The notes under the pieces are model-generated. The model was not told where the DNA came from. It saw only the letters and a list, made by a program, of their open reading frames with translations, and ran no database searches. This document shows, piece by piece, positions 8,659 through 17,242 of a DNA stretch of 64,000 nucleotides. This DNA comes from Prosthecobacter gellanilyticus (lineage in GTDB: Bacteria; Verrucomicrobiota; Verrucomicrobiia; Verrucomicrobiales; Verrucomicrobiaceae). Within the stretch, counting starts at the first letter, position 1; each line of letters begins with the position of its first letter. The stretch is taken from contig NZ_BKAG01000002.1 of NCBI RefSeq assembly GCF_007992435.1, forward strand, positions 302,861 to 366,860. Direction: 5' to 3'. The position numbers and the translations under genes were made by a program.

Positions 8659-9744
8659 ATGACACGCCGTCATCTGCTCACCTCCGCCACGGCCTTGCTG
8701 GCTGTGCCAGAGAGTGTGCGTGCGGCGCTGGCGGGGCGGCGCCTGGGCATGGTCATCCACTCCTTTGCGCATCGTTGGCGCTCAAAGCACTCCAGTGTGA
8801 AGTTCCGCCCCTTTCTGGATGTGCTGGACGTGATGGACTACCTCAAGGACCTGGGCTCCAGCAGCCTGCAGATCGGTGTGGATGGCCTGACGCTCGACAT
8901 GGCGCACGAGGCCCGCGCCACCAGCGAATCCTATGACATGCGGCTGGAGGGCATCGTGAGCCTGCCTCGCAGTGAAGGCGATGTCGACCGCTTCACCCGC
9001 GACCTGCGCCTGGGGAAGGAAGCCGGCATGTCCATCTTTCGTGTCGCCGCAGGAGGCCGGCGCTATGAGATCTTCAACAGCCGCGTTGCCTTTGAGACGT
9101 GGCTCACCACCACGCGCAAAGCATTGGAACTGGCGGAGTCCGCCGCCCGACGTCAGGACGTGCGTCTCGCGCTGGAGAATCACAAGGACTTCGAGCTCCA
9201 TGAGCAGGTCGCCACGCTGCGCAGCATCTCCAGCCCGCATCTCGGTGTCTGCCTTGATACGGGGAATAGTCTCGCGCTGCTAGAGGACCCGATGGAGGTG
9301 GTGCGCCAGCTCGCGCCGTATACTTTGACGCTGCATTTCAAGGACATCGCCGTCTGTCCTTGCGATGATGGTTTTTACATGGCTGAAGTTCCCTTGGGCA
9401 AAGGCATGCTGAACCTGCCCGAGATCATTTCCACGGTCTCGCGCGAGTCTCCGCGCGCCACGTTTCATCTGGAGATGATCACGCGTGATCCTCTGCGCAT
9501 TCCCTGCCTTACCGAGGGGTACTGGACTAGCTTTCCGGAGAAGCCCGGGCTGCAGCTCTCCCGCACGCTGAACCTTGTGAAGACTCGTGCCGCCGCTGCT
9601 GCGCTGCCGAAGCTCACAGACCTCCCTCCGGAAGCTATCGCCGCGCGTGAAGAGCAAAACATCTTTGACTGTCTGGCCCACGCCTCGAATGCGCTCGGCT
9701 TTAGCCAGCTCATCACCAAGGCCACCAAAGAGGGTGAAAAGTAA
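8659..9744 (+). CDS. TAT-exported xylose isomerase-like TIM-barrel protein
   Basis: 361 residues. The ATG at 8659 starts a short twin-arginine-like leader (MTRRHLLTSATALLAV). The rest reads as an AP-endonuclease-2 / sugar-isomerase TIM barrel: LALENHKDFE and LCLDTGNS carry the Glu, His and Asp typical of metal binding, followed by LHFKD and HLEMI. Such secreted TIM-barrel enzymes are common in Verrucomicrobia and Planctomycetes and usually act on sugars or polyols. The exact reaction is unknown. It is divergent from the EamA gene and is followed after 14 bp by a small membrane gene. Confidence 0.85.
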   Translation: MTRRHLLTSATALLAVPESVRAALAGRRLGMVIHSFAHRWRSKHSSVKFRPFLDVLDVMDYLKDLGSSSLQIGVDGLTLDMAHEARATSESYDMRLEGIVSLPRSEGDVDRFTRDLRLGKEAGMSIFRVAAGGRRYEIFNSRVAFETWLTTTRKALELAESAARRQDVRLALENHKDFELHEQVATLRSISSPHLGVCLDTGNSLALLEDPMEVVRQLAPYTLTLHFKDIAVCPCDDGFYMAEVPLGKGMLNLPEIISTVSRESPRATFHLEMITRDPLRIPCLTEGYWTSFPEKPGLQLSRTLNLVKTRAAAAALPKLTDLPPEAIAAREEQNIFDCLAHASNALGFSQLITKATKEGEK

Positions 9745-9758
9745 CTCCCTGATCTGTC

Positions 9759-10073
9759 ATGAAAGCTCGACGACTGATCCGCGCGGCTCTCTACCTTCTG
9801 ATCGCCTGGGGGGCGTGGAGACTGTGGGGGACCGTGGAAGATGACCCCATCCTCGCCCTTCTCTACTTCATAACCCTCGGGGCCATCGTGGGCCTTTGGG
9901 TGGTGAAGGTTGTCCTCCCCTGGATCGTCGAGGCCTTCGCCACCTCCATCTTTATGTCAGGGGGGAATGTCACCCCTGAATCCGAGGATGTGCCGAAGCC
10001 GGAGGAGCAGGGCGGGGAAGGTGAGGTGAAGGAAGAAGCCCAGGCCGATCGCCAAGATAAAGATCCTTCATGA
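9759..10073 (+). CDS. Small two-helix membrane protein
   Basis: 104 residues with two hydrophobic helices (about 8-24 and 30-60) and a very acidic, hydrophilic tail (PESEDVPKPEEQ...). Its last codon and stop overlap the start of comEC (ATGA at 10070-10073), so the two are probably translated together. No known domain was seen. Confidence 0.75.
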   Translation: MKARRLIRAALYLLIAWGAWRLWGTVEDDPILALLYFITLGAIVGLWVVKVVLPWIVEAFATSIFMSGGNVTPESEDVPKPEEQGGEGEVKEEAQADRQDKDPS

Positions 10074-12460
10074 CCGAGCTGCCGCCAGATCAAGCACCAC
10101 CTCCAAGCTGGCCTCATAGGCTGCGACGATGGTTCATCGATCAGTTTCGGCATCGGCCTTTGATGACCATTGGTCTCGTGGCGGTGCCTGCGGTGATGCT
10201 CACAGATCACTATGGCTATGTTCCCGGGATCTTCGGTTACGTCATGCTCATCGCAGCTTTCCTGCTGGCTCTGCGCCTGCGGCAGTGGTGGAGATGGCTG
10301 CCCTTCAGCGCCGTGCTCTTTGTCTGCATCCATGGCTGGCGGCTTGCGGATACCTATCAGCATCCTTTGCGCGAGCATCTGCTCTCACTGCCTGACCGGC
10401 CGCAGTTCGTGCATGTCACCGGCAGGCTCTATCCCTGGACGGAAGGTGCCGAGCTTGATGATGCCACGGCGATTGGTGATCTGACCGAGGTGCGGATGGG
10501 TAACGAAAAGCATTTCAAGAAGGCGCGCGTCAAGGTCTCGCTGCCTGAGGGCTTTCGGCTGGAGAAGCCGGGGATCTATGAGATCACGGGGCAGATCTCC
10601 CTGCCGAGGCCGCCGATGAACCCTGGGCAGTATGATCCAGTGGAGTTCAGCCTGCGCAATGGCTGGGTGGCCTCGGTGAAGGCAGAGCAGATCCTGCTGA
10701 AGCAGGAAGAGAAGTGGGCGCCGTCTTTTCATCTGCTGTTTGGTGCTGAATACTGCCGTCAGTGGATCATGCGGGCCTTGTCTCTTGGCATTGAGGATCG
10801 CCCGCAAGACACGGCTGTTCTGCTCGCCATGGCTCTGGGAGCTTCGGATGCGGCCGGCGATGACATCGAGGATGCTTTTCGTGACAGCGGCACGCTGCAC
10901 ATCTTCGCGGTGAGTGGACTGCATGTGGTCATGCTCGCTGCGGTGCTGGGCATGGGGCTGCGTTGGCTCGGTGTGGGGCAGTCACGCATGACGGTGATCA
11001 TCATCCTGGTGGTGTTTGCCTATGCCTACATCACTGGCTGGCGGCCCTCGGCGGCACGCGCGGCTTTCATGATCGCCATCGTGCTGGGGGCGGTGCGCTG
11101 GAATCAGCGGGCAGATGTGCACAACAGTCTCGGGCTGGCTCTCCTGGTGCTGCTGGTCTGGGATTCTAACCAATTATTTATGCCAGGGTTCCAGCTCAGC
11201 TTCGCGGTGCTCTGGGCCATTGCGCTCATGGCCACGCCGATGATTGACCGCCTGCGCCCCTGGACAGAGCTAGATCCCTTTTATCCGCCTTCACTGGCCT
11301 CGTGGTATCATTGGGGCGGACGCTGGCTGCGGCAGCAGTCAGCCGGTCTTGCTTGCACTTCACTGGCCGCGTGGATCGGCAGTTTTCCTTTCACAATCGG
11401 TCACTTCCGGACCATCACGTTTGTGGGGCTGGTGGCGAATCTTATCCTGGTTCCGGTTTCCGGCATCAGCATCGGCCTTTCATGTGCGAGTCTGGTTTTT
11501 GCTTTCCTGGGCTTCAGCACGCTGCAGATCTTCATCAATAAAATCAATGCCTGGCTCGCCACCTTCATGGTCTTCAGCGCCAGCTGGTTCGCGGGGCTTC
11601 CGGGCGCCAATATGGTGCTCGACCTGCGCTTTGAAAAGACGCCGCCGCCGATGGAGATGCAGGTCTTCCACATGCAGGGTGGTGGTTCTTCCGGTTACTT
11701 GCGCGCTCATGACAAGGATTGGCTCATTGACACGGGCAATGTCCGGCCCTGGCGCCGGGTCGTGCGGCCGTTCATGAGGCATCAGGGGATCAATCAGCTC
11801 GAGGGGGTGGTGCTCACGCATCGTGATGTGGCTCATGTCGGTGCAGCCCCGCTGGCTTTGGACACGGGCGTGCCTCGCCTGATCACGAGCATTCATGAAC
11901 CCTGGACGCTGGATCCTGGCCTAACATTGTTTGATCAACTCGGGCAGAGGACGCGGATGGATGGCCCGGTCTGGCATCGCCACAAGATGGGGGATGTCAT
12001 CCCGATCGAGAATGATTCCTCCATCCAGGTGCTTTATCCTGGCACTGCGGATCTCTATGACACGGCAGATAATCGCTGCCTGGTGCTCATGATTCGGCTG
12101 GGCCCCACCCGTGTGCTCTGGCTGGGTGATGCGGGTTTCATCACGGAGAAGCGATTGCTGGAGCGGGGTCACGACCTGCGCTGTGACATCCTGGTGCATG
12201 GCTGCCACTCCACGGATCCTGGTGGTTTGACGGAGCTCATGCTGGCCGCCCAGCCCCGTGTCATCATCAGTGAGAGCGACTCGCGCTTCGCGGAGGTCAA
12301 GACTCCACTCCGCTTTGACGCCTACTGCCTGAAGCAGGAGATCCCGCATCTGCGGCTCGAAGTCACCGGTGGCATCCATGTCGGCATCTCCCCGGACGGA
12401 GCCACTTTGAAGGCGCACCGGAGCGGCACGACCTACTTTCTGCCGGCGGAGATCCGCTGA
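10070..12460 (+). CDS. comEC: ComEC/Rec2-family competence protein with a degenerate hydrolase domain
   Basis: 796 residues. N-terminal helices and a DUF4131-like region (ITGQISLPRPPMNPGQYD) come first. The ComEC transmembrane core includes the signatures HIFAVSGLHV near 285 and GWRPSAARA near 325. The C-terminal metallo-beta-lactamase-like domain begins LIDTGN. The core forms the inner-membrane channel for single-stranded DNA during transformation. The hydrolase motif reads THRDVAHVGA where active members have an Asp-His pair, so the Asp is replaced by Ala. The later HHGS-type motif reads HGCHS. This domain may therefore be inactive. Cotranscription with the upstream small gene is likely. 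Confidence 0.9.
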   Translation: MTELPPDQAPPPSWPHRLRRWFIDQFRHRPLMTIGLVAVPAVMLTDHYGYVPGIFGYVMLIAAFLLALRLRQWWRWLPFSAVLFVCIHGWRLADTYQHPLREHLLSLPDRPQFVHVTGRLYPWTEGAELDDATAIGDLTEVRMGNEKHFKKARVKVSLPEGFRLEKPGIYEITGQISLPRPPMNPGQYDPVEFSLRNGWVASVKAEQILLKQEEKWAPSFHLLFGAEYCRQWIMRALSLGIEDRPQDTAVLLAMALGASDAAGDDIEDAFRDSGTLHIFAVSGLHVVMLAAVLGMGLRWLGVGQSRMTVIIILVVFAYAYITGWRPSAARAAFMIAIVLGAVRWNQRADVHNSLGLALLVLLVWDSNQLFMPGFQLSFAVLWAIALMATPMIDRLRPWTELDPFYPPSLASWYHWGGRWLRQQSAGLACTSLAAWIGSFPFTIGHFRTITFVGLVANLILVPVSGISIGLSCASLVFAFLGFSTLQIFINKINAWLATFMVFSASWFAGLPGANMVLDLRFEKTPPPMEMQVFHMQGGGSSGYLRAHDKDWLIDTGNVRPWRRVVRPFMRHQGINQLEGVVLTHRDVAHVGAAPLALDTGVPRLITSIHEPWTLDPGLTLFDQLGQRTRMDGPVWHRHKMGDVIPIENDSSIQVLYPGTADLYDTADNRCLVLMIRLGPTRVLWLGDAGFITEKRLLERGHDLRCDILVHGCHSTDPGGLTELMLAAQPRVIISESDSRFAEVKTPLRFDAYCLKQEIPHLRLEVTGGIHVGISPDGATLKAHRSGTTYFLPAEIR

Positions 12461-12518
12461 GCCTTGCAGACAACGCTTGAAAACAAGCCGCACCCCGGCT
12501 CGTTTGCGCTCTTCCCTC

Positions 12519-13337
12519 ATGAAAACAACCACCAAGCTCCTCCTCGCTCTCGCGCTGACCAGCACCGCCGGTTTCGCCGCGGACGACAAGCCCTCCCCGA
12601 TCGGCTACTCCGACACCCCCATCATCCCTGGCACGCAGTGGAAGGTGCATGACATCGACCGCCCACGCCCTGAGGCCGTGAAGCCTGGCGACAAGCTTGG
12701 CGATGCCCCGGCGGATGCCATCGTGCTTTTCAACGGCACCAGCACAGATGCCTTCCAGTCCAAGAAGAAGGACGAAAAGGGCAAGGCCACCAATGAGTGG
12801 GCTCCCTGCTCCTGGACCATCGACAACGGCGAACTCGTGATCCAGGGCGGCGACGTCTGGACCAAGCAGGAATTCGCCAGCTGCCAGTTCCACATCGAGT
12901 GGAAGAGCGAGCCTCACACCAAGGGCAACTCCCAGAAGAAGGGCAACAGCGGCACCTTCTTCATGGACCGCTATGAGTGCCAGATGATGGACAACGACAA
13001 CAACCCCACCTATGCCGACGGCATGACCGGCTGCATCTACGGCCAGACCCCTCCACTGGTGAATGCCGTGCGCAAGTCCGGCGAATGGCAGGCCTATGAC
13101 ATCATCTTCACCGCCCCCAAGCTGGAAGGCGACAAGGTGATCGAACCCGCCTACGTGACCACCTTCGTCAACGGCGTCTGCGTGCAGGTCCACACCAAGA
13201 TCATGGGCCCTACCAAGCACAAGAACGTCACCGACTACAACGGCAGCTTCCCCGCCAAGGCCCCGATCCGCATCCAGGACCACGGCAACGAGCCCCCGGT
13301 GCGCCTGCGCAACATCTGGATCCGCCCGCTGCCTTGA
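12519..13337 (+). CDS. Secreted DUF1080 (3-keto-disaccharide hydrolase-like) protein
   Basis: 272 residues. The ATG at 12519 opens a signal peptide (MKTTTKLLLALALTSTAGFA). The mature part is a jelly-roll of the DUF1080 family: it contains IVLFNGTSTDAF, the typical start of the domain, then WTIDNGELVIQGG, a GNSGTFF strand and the closing IRIQDHGNEPPVRLRNIWIR. These proteins bind or cleave glycans outside the cytoplasm and are greatly expanded in Verrucomicrobia and Planctomycetes. The gene is followed by a repeat and a strong terminator. Confidence 0.92.
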   Translation: MKTTTKLLLALALTSTAGFAADDKPSPIGYSDTPIIPGTQWKVHDIDRPRPEAVKPGDKLGDAPADAIVLFNGTSTDAFQSKKKDEKGKATNEWAPCSWTIDNGELVIQGGDVWTKQEFASCQFHIEWKSEPHTKGNSQKKGNSGTFFMDRYECQMMDNDNNPTYADGMTGCIYGQTPPLVNAVRKSGEWQAYDIIFTAPKLEGDKVIEPAYVTTFVNGVCVQVHTKIMGPTKHKNVTDYNGSFPAKAPIRIQDHGNEPPVRLRNIWIRPLP

Positions 13338-13356
13338 TGGGTTAGGAAGCAATGAT

Positions 13357-13387
13357 TTAACCGCAGATAGCGCAGAGGCCGCAGATT
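13357..13387. repeat. Partial CCGCAGAT-family repeat
   Basis: TTAACCGCAGAT at 13357-13368, then AGCGCAGAGG. It matches the ends of the repeats at 35.4, 36.3-36.6 and 39.6 kb. Confidence 0.7.
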
Positions 13388-13411
13388 ACTCTGTCTCACC
13401 TTTCTGTAGAA

Positions 13412-13442
13412 GCCTCGCCCCACTCCGGGCGGGGCTTTTTTC
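13412..13442 (+). terminator. Rho-independent terminator after the DUF1080 gene
   Basis: GCCTCGCCC (from 13412) pairs with GGGCGGGGC (to 13435) with one G-T pair, followed by six T residues. Confidence 0.9.
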
Positions 13443-13478
13443 TTGGTAGGCTGCCTTCGTCGTGGCAACTGCAATGGA

Positions 13479-13553
13479 TGGTACACGGAGAGGGATTCGA
13501 ACCCCCGACCAACTCGGTGTAAGCGAGCCGCTCTACCACTGAGCTATCCGTGC
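13479..13553 (-). tRNA. tRNA-Val (anticodon TAC)
   Basis: On the minus strand a 75-nt cloverleaf can be read: acceptor GCACGGA with TCCGTGT, D-arm GCTC...GAGC, anticodon stem GCTCG/CGAGT with loop CTTACAC (anticodon TAC), and a T-arm with GTTCGAATC. The 3' CCA is encoded (TGG at 13479-13481 on the plus strand). Confidence 0.95.
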
Positions 13554-13773
13554 CTCTAGGTGGGTGAAAAGCTATCTGCCACGATTTGGCGGTCTGTCAA
13601 AGGAGTCTGCTGGGTTAGGACACTCTCAGATCGTGATGCTTCTGGAAACTTGTAAACGGTGAATGGGGGGCTGGAATCCGATGGCAAGGGCCAGTGCAGG
13701 AGACCTTGACCCTAGCCCGCATCCATCTACCATCGCGGCCCGTTTTCCTTTCCCACACCCTATTGATACCCCT

Positions 13774-15615
13774 ATGAGCACACCCACCACCCACGAGTTC
13801 CAGGCTGAGGTGAAGCAGGTCTTGGACATTGTGATCCACAGCCTCTACACGGACCGCGAGATCTTCATCCGCGAGCTGGTTTCCAATGCGGCGGATGCGC
13901 TGGAGAAGATGCGCCTCACGCAGCTCACGGAGAACGACGTTTTCCAGTCCGAGGCTCCGCTGGAGATCACGATCACGACGGATGAGGCGGCCGGCACCAT
14001 CACCATCGCGGATGCGGGCATCGGCATGACACGCGCGGAGCTGGTGGAGAACCTCGGCACCATCGCGCATTCGGGATCGAAGGCTTTTGCGGCGGCGCTG
14101 AAGAATGCCGGGAAGGGTGGCGATGCCTCGCTCATCGGCCAGTTTGGCGTGGGCTTCTACTCGGCCTTCATGGTGGCGGATGAGGTGAAGGTTTACACGC
14201 ACTCCTGGCGCAACGATGGCGAGCATCTCTGCTGGACCAGCACGGGCGCCGGCACCTACACGATCGATGAAGCGCCGGACCAGGCTCGCGGCTGCAAGAT
14301 TGTGATCACGCTGAAGGAAGATGCGAAGGAGTTCGCGAACGCATCCACGGTTAGGCGTGTGCTGAGCAAGTACTCGAACTTCGTGGGTTTCCCGATCCAG
14401 CTCGATGGCGAGCGTGTGAACACGGTGGAGGCCATCTGGCTGAAGAGCAAGGACAGCGTGACCGAGGAGGAGTATGAGGCCTTCTACAAGTTCGCCGCGC
14501 ATGCCTTTGACAAGCCGAGCTACCGTCTGCACTTCCAGGCCGATGCGCCGCTGGTGATCAATGCGCTGCTTTTCCTCCCCGAGCAAAATATGGAACTGTT
14601 TGGCATGGGCCAGATGGAACCCGGCGTGGGCCTTTACTGCAAGAAGGTGTTGATCGACCCGCATCCGCCGAAGCTTCTGCCAGACTGGATGCGCTTTGTG
14701 AAAGGTGTGATCGACAGCGAGGACCTGCCGCTGAACATCTCCCGCGAGTCCATGCAGGACAGCGCGCTGGTGCGCAAGCTGGGCGAGGTGGTGAGCAAGC
14801 GTCTGATCAAGTTCCTCGATAAAGAGGCGCAGGATGATCCGAAGAAGTTCCAGGAGTTTTACGCGAAGTTCAGCCGCTTCTTCAAGGAAGGCGTGGCCAC
14901 GGATCATGCGAACCGCGATGCCATCGCGAAGCTGCTGCGCTTTGAATCCAGCCTCACCGAGAAGGGCGAGGTCGTGGGTCTGGGCGACTACGTGAAGCGC
15001 ATGAAGGAAGATCAGACGGCCATCTACTACCAGGTAGCACCGAGCCGCAGTTCCATCGAAGGCGGCCCGTATCTCGAAGCCTTCAAATCCAAGGGTTATG
15101 AAGTGCTCTTCCTCTACGAGACCATCGACGAGTATGTGATCTCCAGCCTGCCTGAGTTTGATGGCAAGAAGCTGCAGGCCGTGAACAGCCCGGATGTGGA
15201 TCTTGGCGACATGGCGCATGAAGGCGAGTCCCTCAGCGAGGATGCGACGAGCGCTCTTGCCGGCTGGCTGAAGGAAGCTCTGGCCGAAGGCGTGGAAGAA
15301 GTCCGCGCTGGCAAGCGCCTCGTCAGTGCCCCTGCGCTGGCCATCACGCCGGAAGGTGAGATGAACCCGCAGATGCGCCAGATGATGAAGGCCATGAAGC
15401 CAGATGAAGTCACCGCGCCGAAGATCATTCTCGAGATCAATCCTCGCCATGACCTTGTGAAGAAGGTCAACGGCCTCCGTGAGAACGACAGTGATCTCGC
15501 GAAGCTCCTCAGCGAGCAGATCCTGGACAATGCTCTGCTCAGCGCTGGCCTGCTGGATGATCCTCAGCGTGTGGTCGCCCGCACGGAGAAGATCATGGCG
15601 CGTGTGATGGCGTGA
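13774..15615 (+). CDS. htpG: Molecular chaperone HtpG (Hsp90)
   Basis: 613 residues, normal for bacterial Hsp90. I chose the ATG at 13774 because it begins the conserved part (HEFQAEVKQVLDIVIHSLY). The N-terminal GHKL ATP site is intact: RELVSNAADAL, DAGIGMT, GQFGVGFYSAF. The middle-domain Arg is in NISRESMQ, and the C-terminal dimerisation region follows. It uses ATP to remodel client proteins in the cytoplasm. It ends at a bidirectional terminator shared with ilvH, and no neighbouring chaperone genes were seen. Confidence 0.98.
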   Translation: MSTPTTHEFQAEVKQVLDIVIHSLYTDREIFIRELVSNAADALEKMRLTQLTENDVFQSEAPLEITITTDEAAGTITIADAGIGMTRAELVENLGTIAHSGSKAFAAALKNAGKGGDASLIGQFGVGFYSAFMVADEVKVYTHSWRNDGEHLCWTSTGAGTYTIDEAPDQARGCKIVITLKEDAKEFANASTVRRVLSKYSNFVGFPIQLDGERVNTVEAIWLKSKDSVTEEEYEAFYKFAAHAFDKPSYRLHFQADAPLVINALLFLPEQNMELFGMGQMEPGVGLYCKKVLIDPHPPKLLPDWMRFVKGVIDSEDLPLNISRESMQDSALVRKLGEVVSKRLIKFLDKEAQDDPKKFQEFYAKFSRFFKEGVATDHANRDAIAKLLRFESSLTEKGEVVGLGDYVKRMKEDQTAIYYQVAPSRSSIEGGPYLEAFKSKGYEVLFLYETIDEYVISSLPEFDGKKLQAVNSPDVDLGDMAHEGESLSEDATSALAGWLKEALAEGVEEVRAGKRLVSAPALAITPEGEMNPQMRQMMKAMKPDEVTAPKIILEINPRHDLVKKVNGLRENDSDLAKLLSEQILDNALLSAGLLDDPQRVVARTEKIMARVMA

Positions 15616-15671
15616 TGTCGTCCACGAGTCTTCTCGCGGCTCTGATCCTTCAGAGTCGCGGGATAGCCTAA

Positions 15672-15720
15672 CCAAAAAAGAAAAGGCCGCTTCCCTCACA
15701 GGAAGCGGCCTCTTTGTTCA
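15672..15720. terminator. Bidirectional terminator between htpG and ilvH
   Basis: AGGCCGCTTCC (15684-15694) pairs with GGAAGCGGCCT (15701-15711). On the minus strand it is followed by TTTTCTTTTTT, a strong tail for ilvH. On the plus strand CTTTGTT follows htpG. Confidence 0.92.
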
Positions 15721-15740
15721 AACTCAAATGCTGTGCCAGA

Positions 15741-16286
15741 TCAGGTCTCAGCCAGGCCACGTGCCATCACGACCTTGCCGGTGCGGACGGTTTCCACGAT
15801 GTCGAACTTGCCGAGCAGGCGCACTGCGGCGTCGATCTTGTCGGTGTTGCCGCTGAGCAGGGCGATCAGGCTGTCTTCCTGAAGGTCCACGGTCTTGCCG
15901 GCATAATGCTCCACGATCTGGAGGATCTCGGTGCGCTGGTCTGGACCGGCGGCGATCTTGATCAGCACCATCTCCTTGGCCACCGCGTCGCGGTCCGTGT
16001 GCTCGATGCAGTGGATCACGTCGATCAGCTTGTTCACCTGCAGAATGATCTGGTTCAGGCCTTCCGGATGACCGCTGATGCCGATCGTCATGCGGCTGAA
16101 GCGCGGATCACGCGTCTGCGAAACCACCAGGGACTCGATGTTGAATCCACGACGGCTGAACACCGCGCAGATGCGGCCCAGGACGCCTGGCTGGTTGTTC
16201 ACCATGACGCTCAGGGTGTGGATGTTGACGATGTCAGCCTGCGGAGATGGCTTCTTGTCGGTGGTAGCGGGGATGCGGTCGCTCAT
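15741..16286 (-). CDS. ilvH: Acetolactate synthase small (regulatory) subunit
   Basis: 181 residues. An N-terminal ACT domain (about 22-98: HTLSVMVNNQPGVLGRI and RGFNIESL) is followed by the C-terminal ALS_ss domain (MVLIKI, then EHYAGKTVDL). It binds valine and controls the catalytic subunit IlvB in branched-chain amino acid synthesis. It starts 4 bp after the DNA methyltransferase gene that separates it from ilvB, so all three are probably one transcript ending at the terminator at 15.7 kb. Confidence 0.96.
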   Translation of the reverse strand: MSDRIPATTDKKPSPQADIVNIHTLSVMVNNQPGVLGRICAVFSRRGFNIESLVVSQTRDPRFSRMTIGISGHPEGLNQIILQVNKLIDVIHCIEHTDRDAVAKEMVLIKIAAGPDQRTEILQIVEHYAGKTVDLQEDSLIALLSGNTDKIDAAVRLLGKFDIVETVRTGKVVMARGLAET

Positions 16287-16290
16287 GGGA

Positions 16291-17103
16291 TTAGGGTTTC
16301 GTTGATTTTTTGTTGGATAATTGGTTCGTCAGTCGGCTCTTGGCGATGCGGATGTATTTCGAGTCCTTTTCAATGCCGAGCCACTTGCGCTTCAGCTTCT
16401 TTGCTGCAGCGGCCGTGGTGCCGGAGCCGAGGAAAGGATCCACGACGAGGTCTCCCACGTCCGTGGAGCAGAGGATGAGTTTTTCGATCAGGTCGATGGG
16501 CTTCTGGCTGGGATGCCCGCACTTTTCTTTGGAGGCACCTTTCAGGCTTGGTACGCGCAGCACGTTCGTGGCGAACTTGCCCGCCTCCAGGTGCTCACGG
16601 CGCGTGGCCTTGTTCTTGTAGCGCGGGTCGCGCATGTAGCTCTCGATGGTCTTCGCGTCGTAGGGGATGCGCACCGCCTCCTTGTTAAACTTCACGTCGT
16701 CGCTTTTGCGCAGCACCAGCACCATCTCATACTGCGGGGTGAAGCTGTCTCGCCGCTCATTGTAGCCCACCGCACGATCCCAGATGATGAGATCGTGAAA
16801 CTGATGCTGATGGGTGAGACGTGACATGAGGTGCAGAAAGGTATGCTCGCGCTTGCCTAGCTGGCCGAAGATGAAGCACAGCCCGTCAGGGCGGAGCACG
16901 CGCATGGCCTCAGCTGCCCACGCTTCGCACCAGGCGACGTAGTGGGTGGCTGTTTTCCATTGAGTGTCCCAGTCTTCATTTTCAAGAACGTTAAAGTAGG
17001 GCGGGTCGGCGATGATGACCTGGGCGACGGATGCGGGAAGCGTTTTCAGTTTCGCGATCGCGTCGCCGTGGAGGATTCGAGACTTTATCTGGACAGGATT
17101 CAC
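16291..17103 (-). CDS. Solitary DNA methyltransferase (beta class, N6-adenine or N4-cytosine)
   Basis: 270 residues. The catalytic motif DPPY (about 33-36, IIADPPYFN) comes before the AdoMet-binding motif (DPFLGSGTTAAAA, about 222). This order defines beta-class methyltransferases. HPSQKP, just before motif I, is also typical. The target-recognition part is short. Start: the only in-frame start is a GTG at 17103, which lies inside a dispersed CAGGATT repeat, with a stop codon two codons further upstream. No restriction endonuclease is adjacent. It sits between ilvB and ilvH on the same strand, an unusual place for a methylase. Specificity is not predictable by eye. Confidence 0.92.
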   Translation of the reverse strand: MNPVQIKSRILHGDAIAKLKTLPASVAQVIIADPPYFNVLENEDWDTQWKTATHYVAWCEAWAAEAMRVLRPDGLCFIFGQLGKREHTFLHLMSRLTHQHQFHDLIIWDRAVGYNERRDSFTPQYEMVLVLRKSDDVKFNKEAVRIPYDAKTIESYMRDPRYKNKATRREHLEAGKFATNVLRVPSLKGASKEKCGHPSQKPIDLIEKLILCSTDVGDLVVDPFLGSGTTAAAAKKLKRKWLGIEKDSKYIRIAKSRLTNQLSNKKSTKP

Positions 17104-17219
17104 AAGATCTCAGGATGACAGGATTGGTCTGGGGAAATGCGAAGGTCGGTGCGTTTGGCTGAAACCATCGGACTCCAAAGTTCAGAATCCTGAAATCCTG
17201 CAATCATGTTAATCCTGTC
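17092..17219. repeat. CAGGATT-family repeat element with inverted ends
   Basis: The left arm (17092-17125) starts GACAGGATTCACAAGAT. The right arm (17182-17219), read on the minus strand, starts GACAGGATTAACATGATT. The arms are imperfect inverted copies around a centre of about 55 bp. It lies between ilvB and the methyltransferase and supplies the latter's start codon. Confidence 0.75.
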
Positions 17220-17242
17220 TAAAAGGCCCCTGATAGCAGGGA

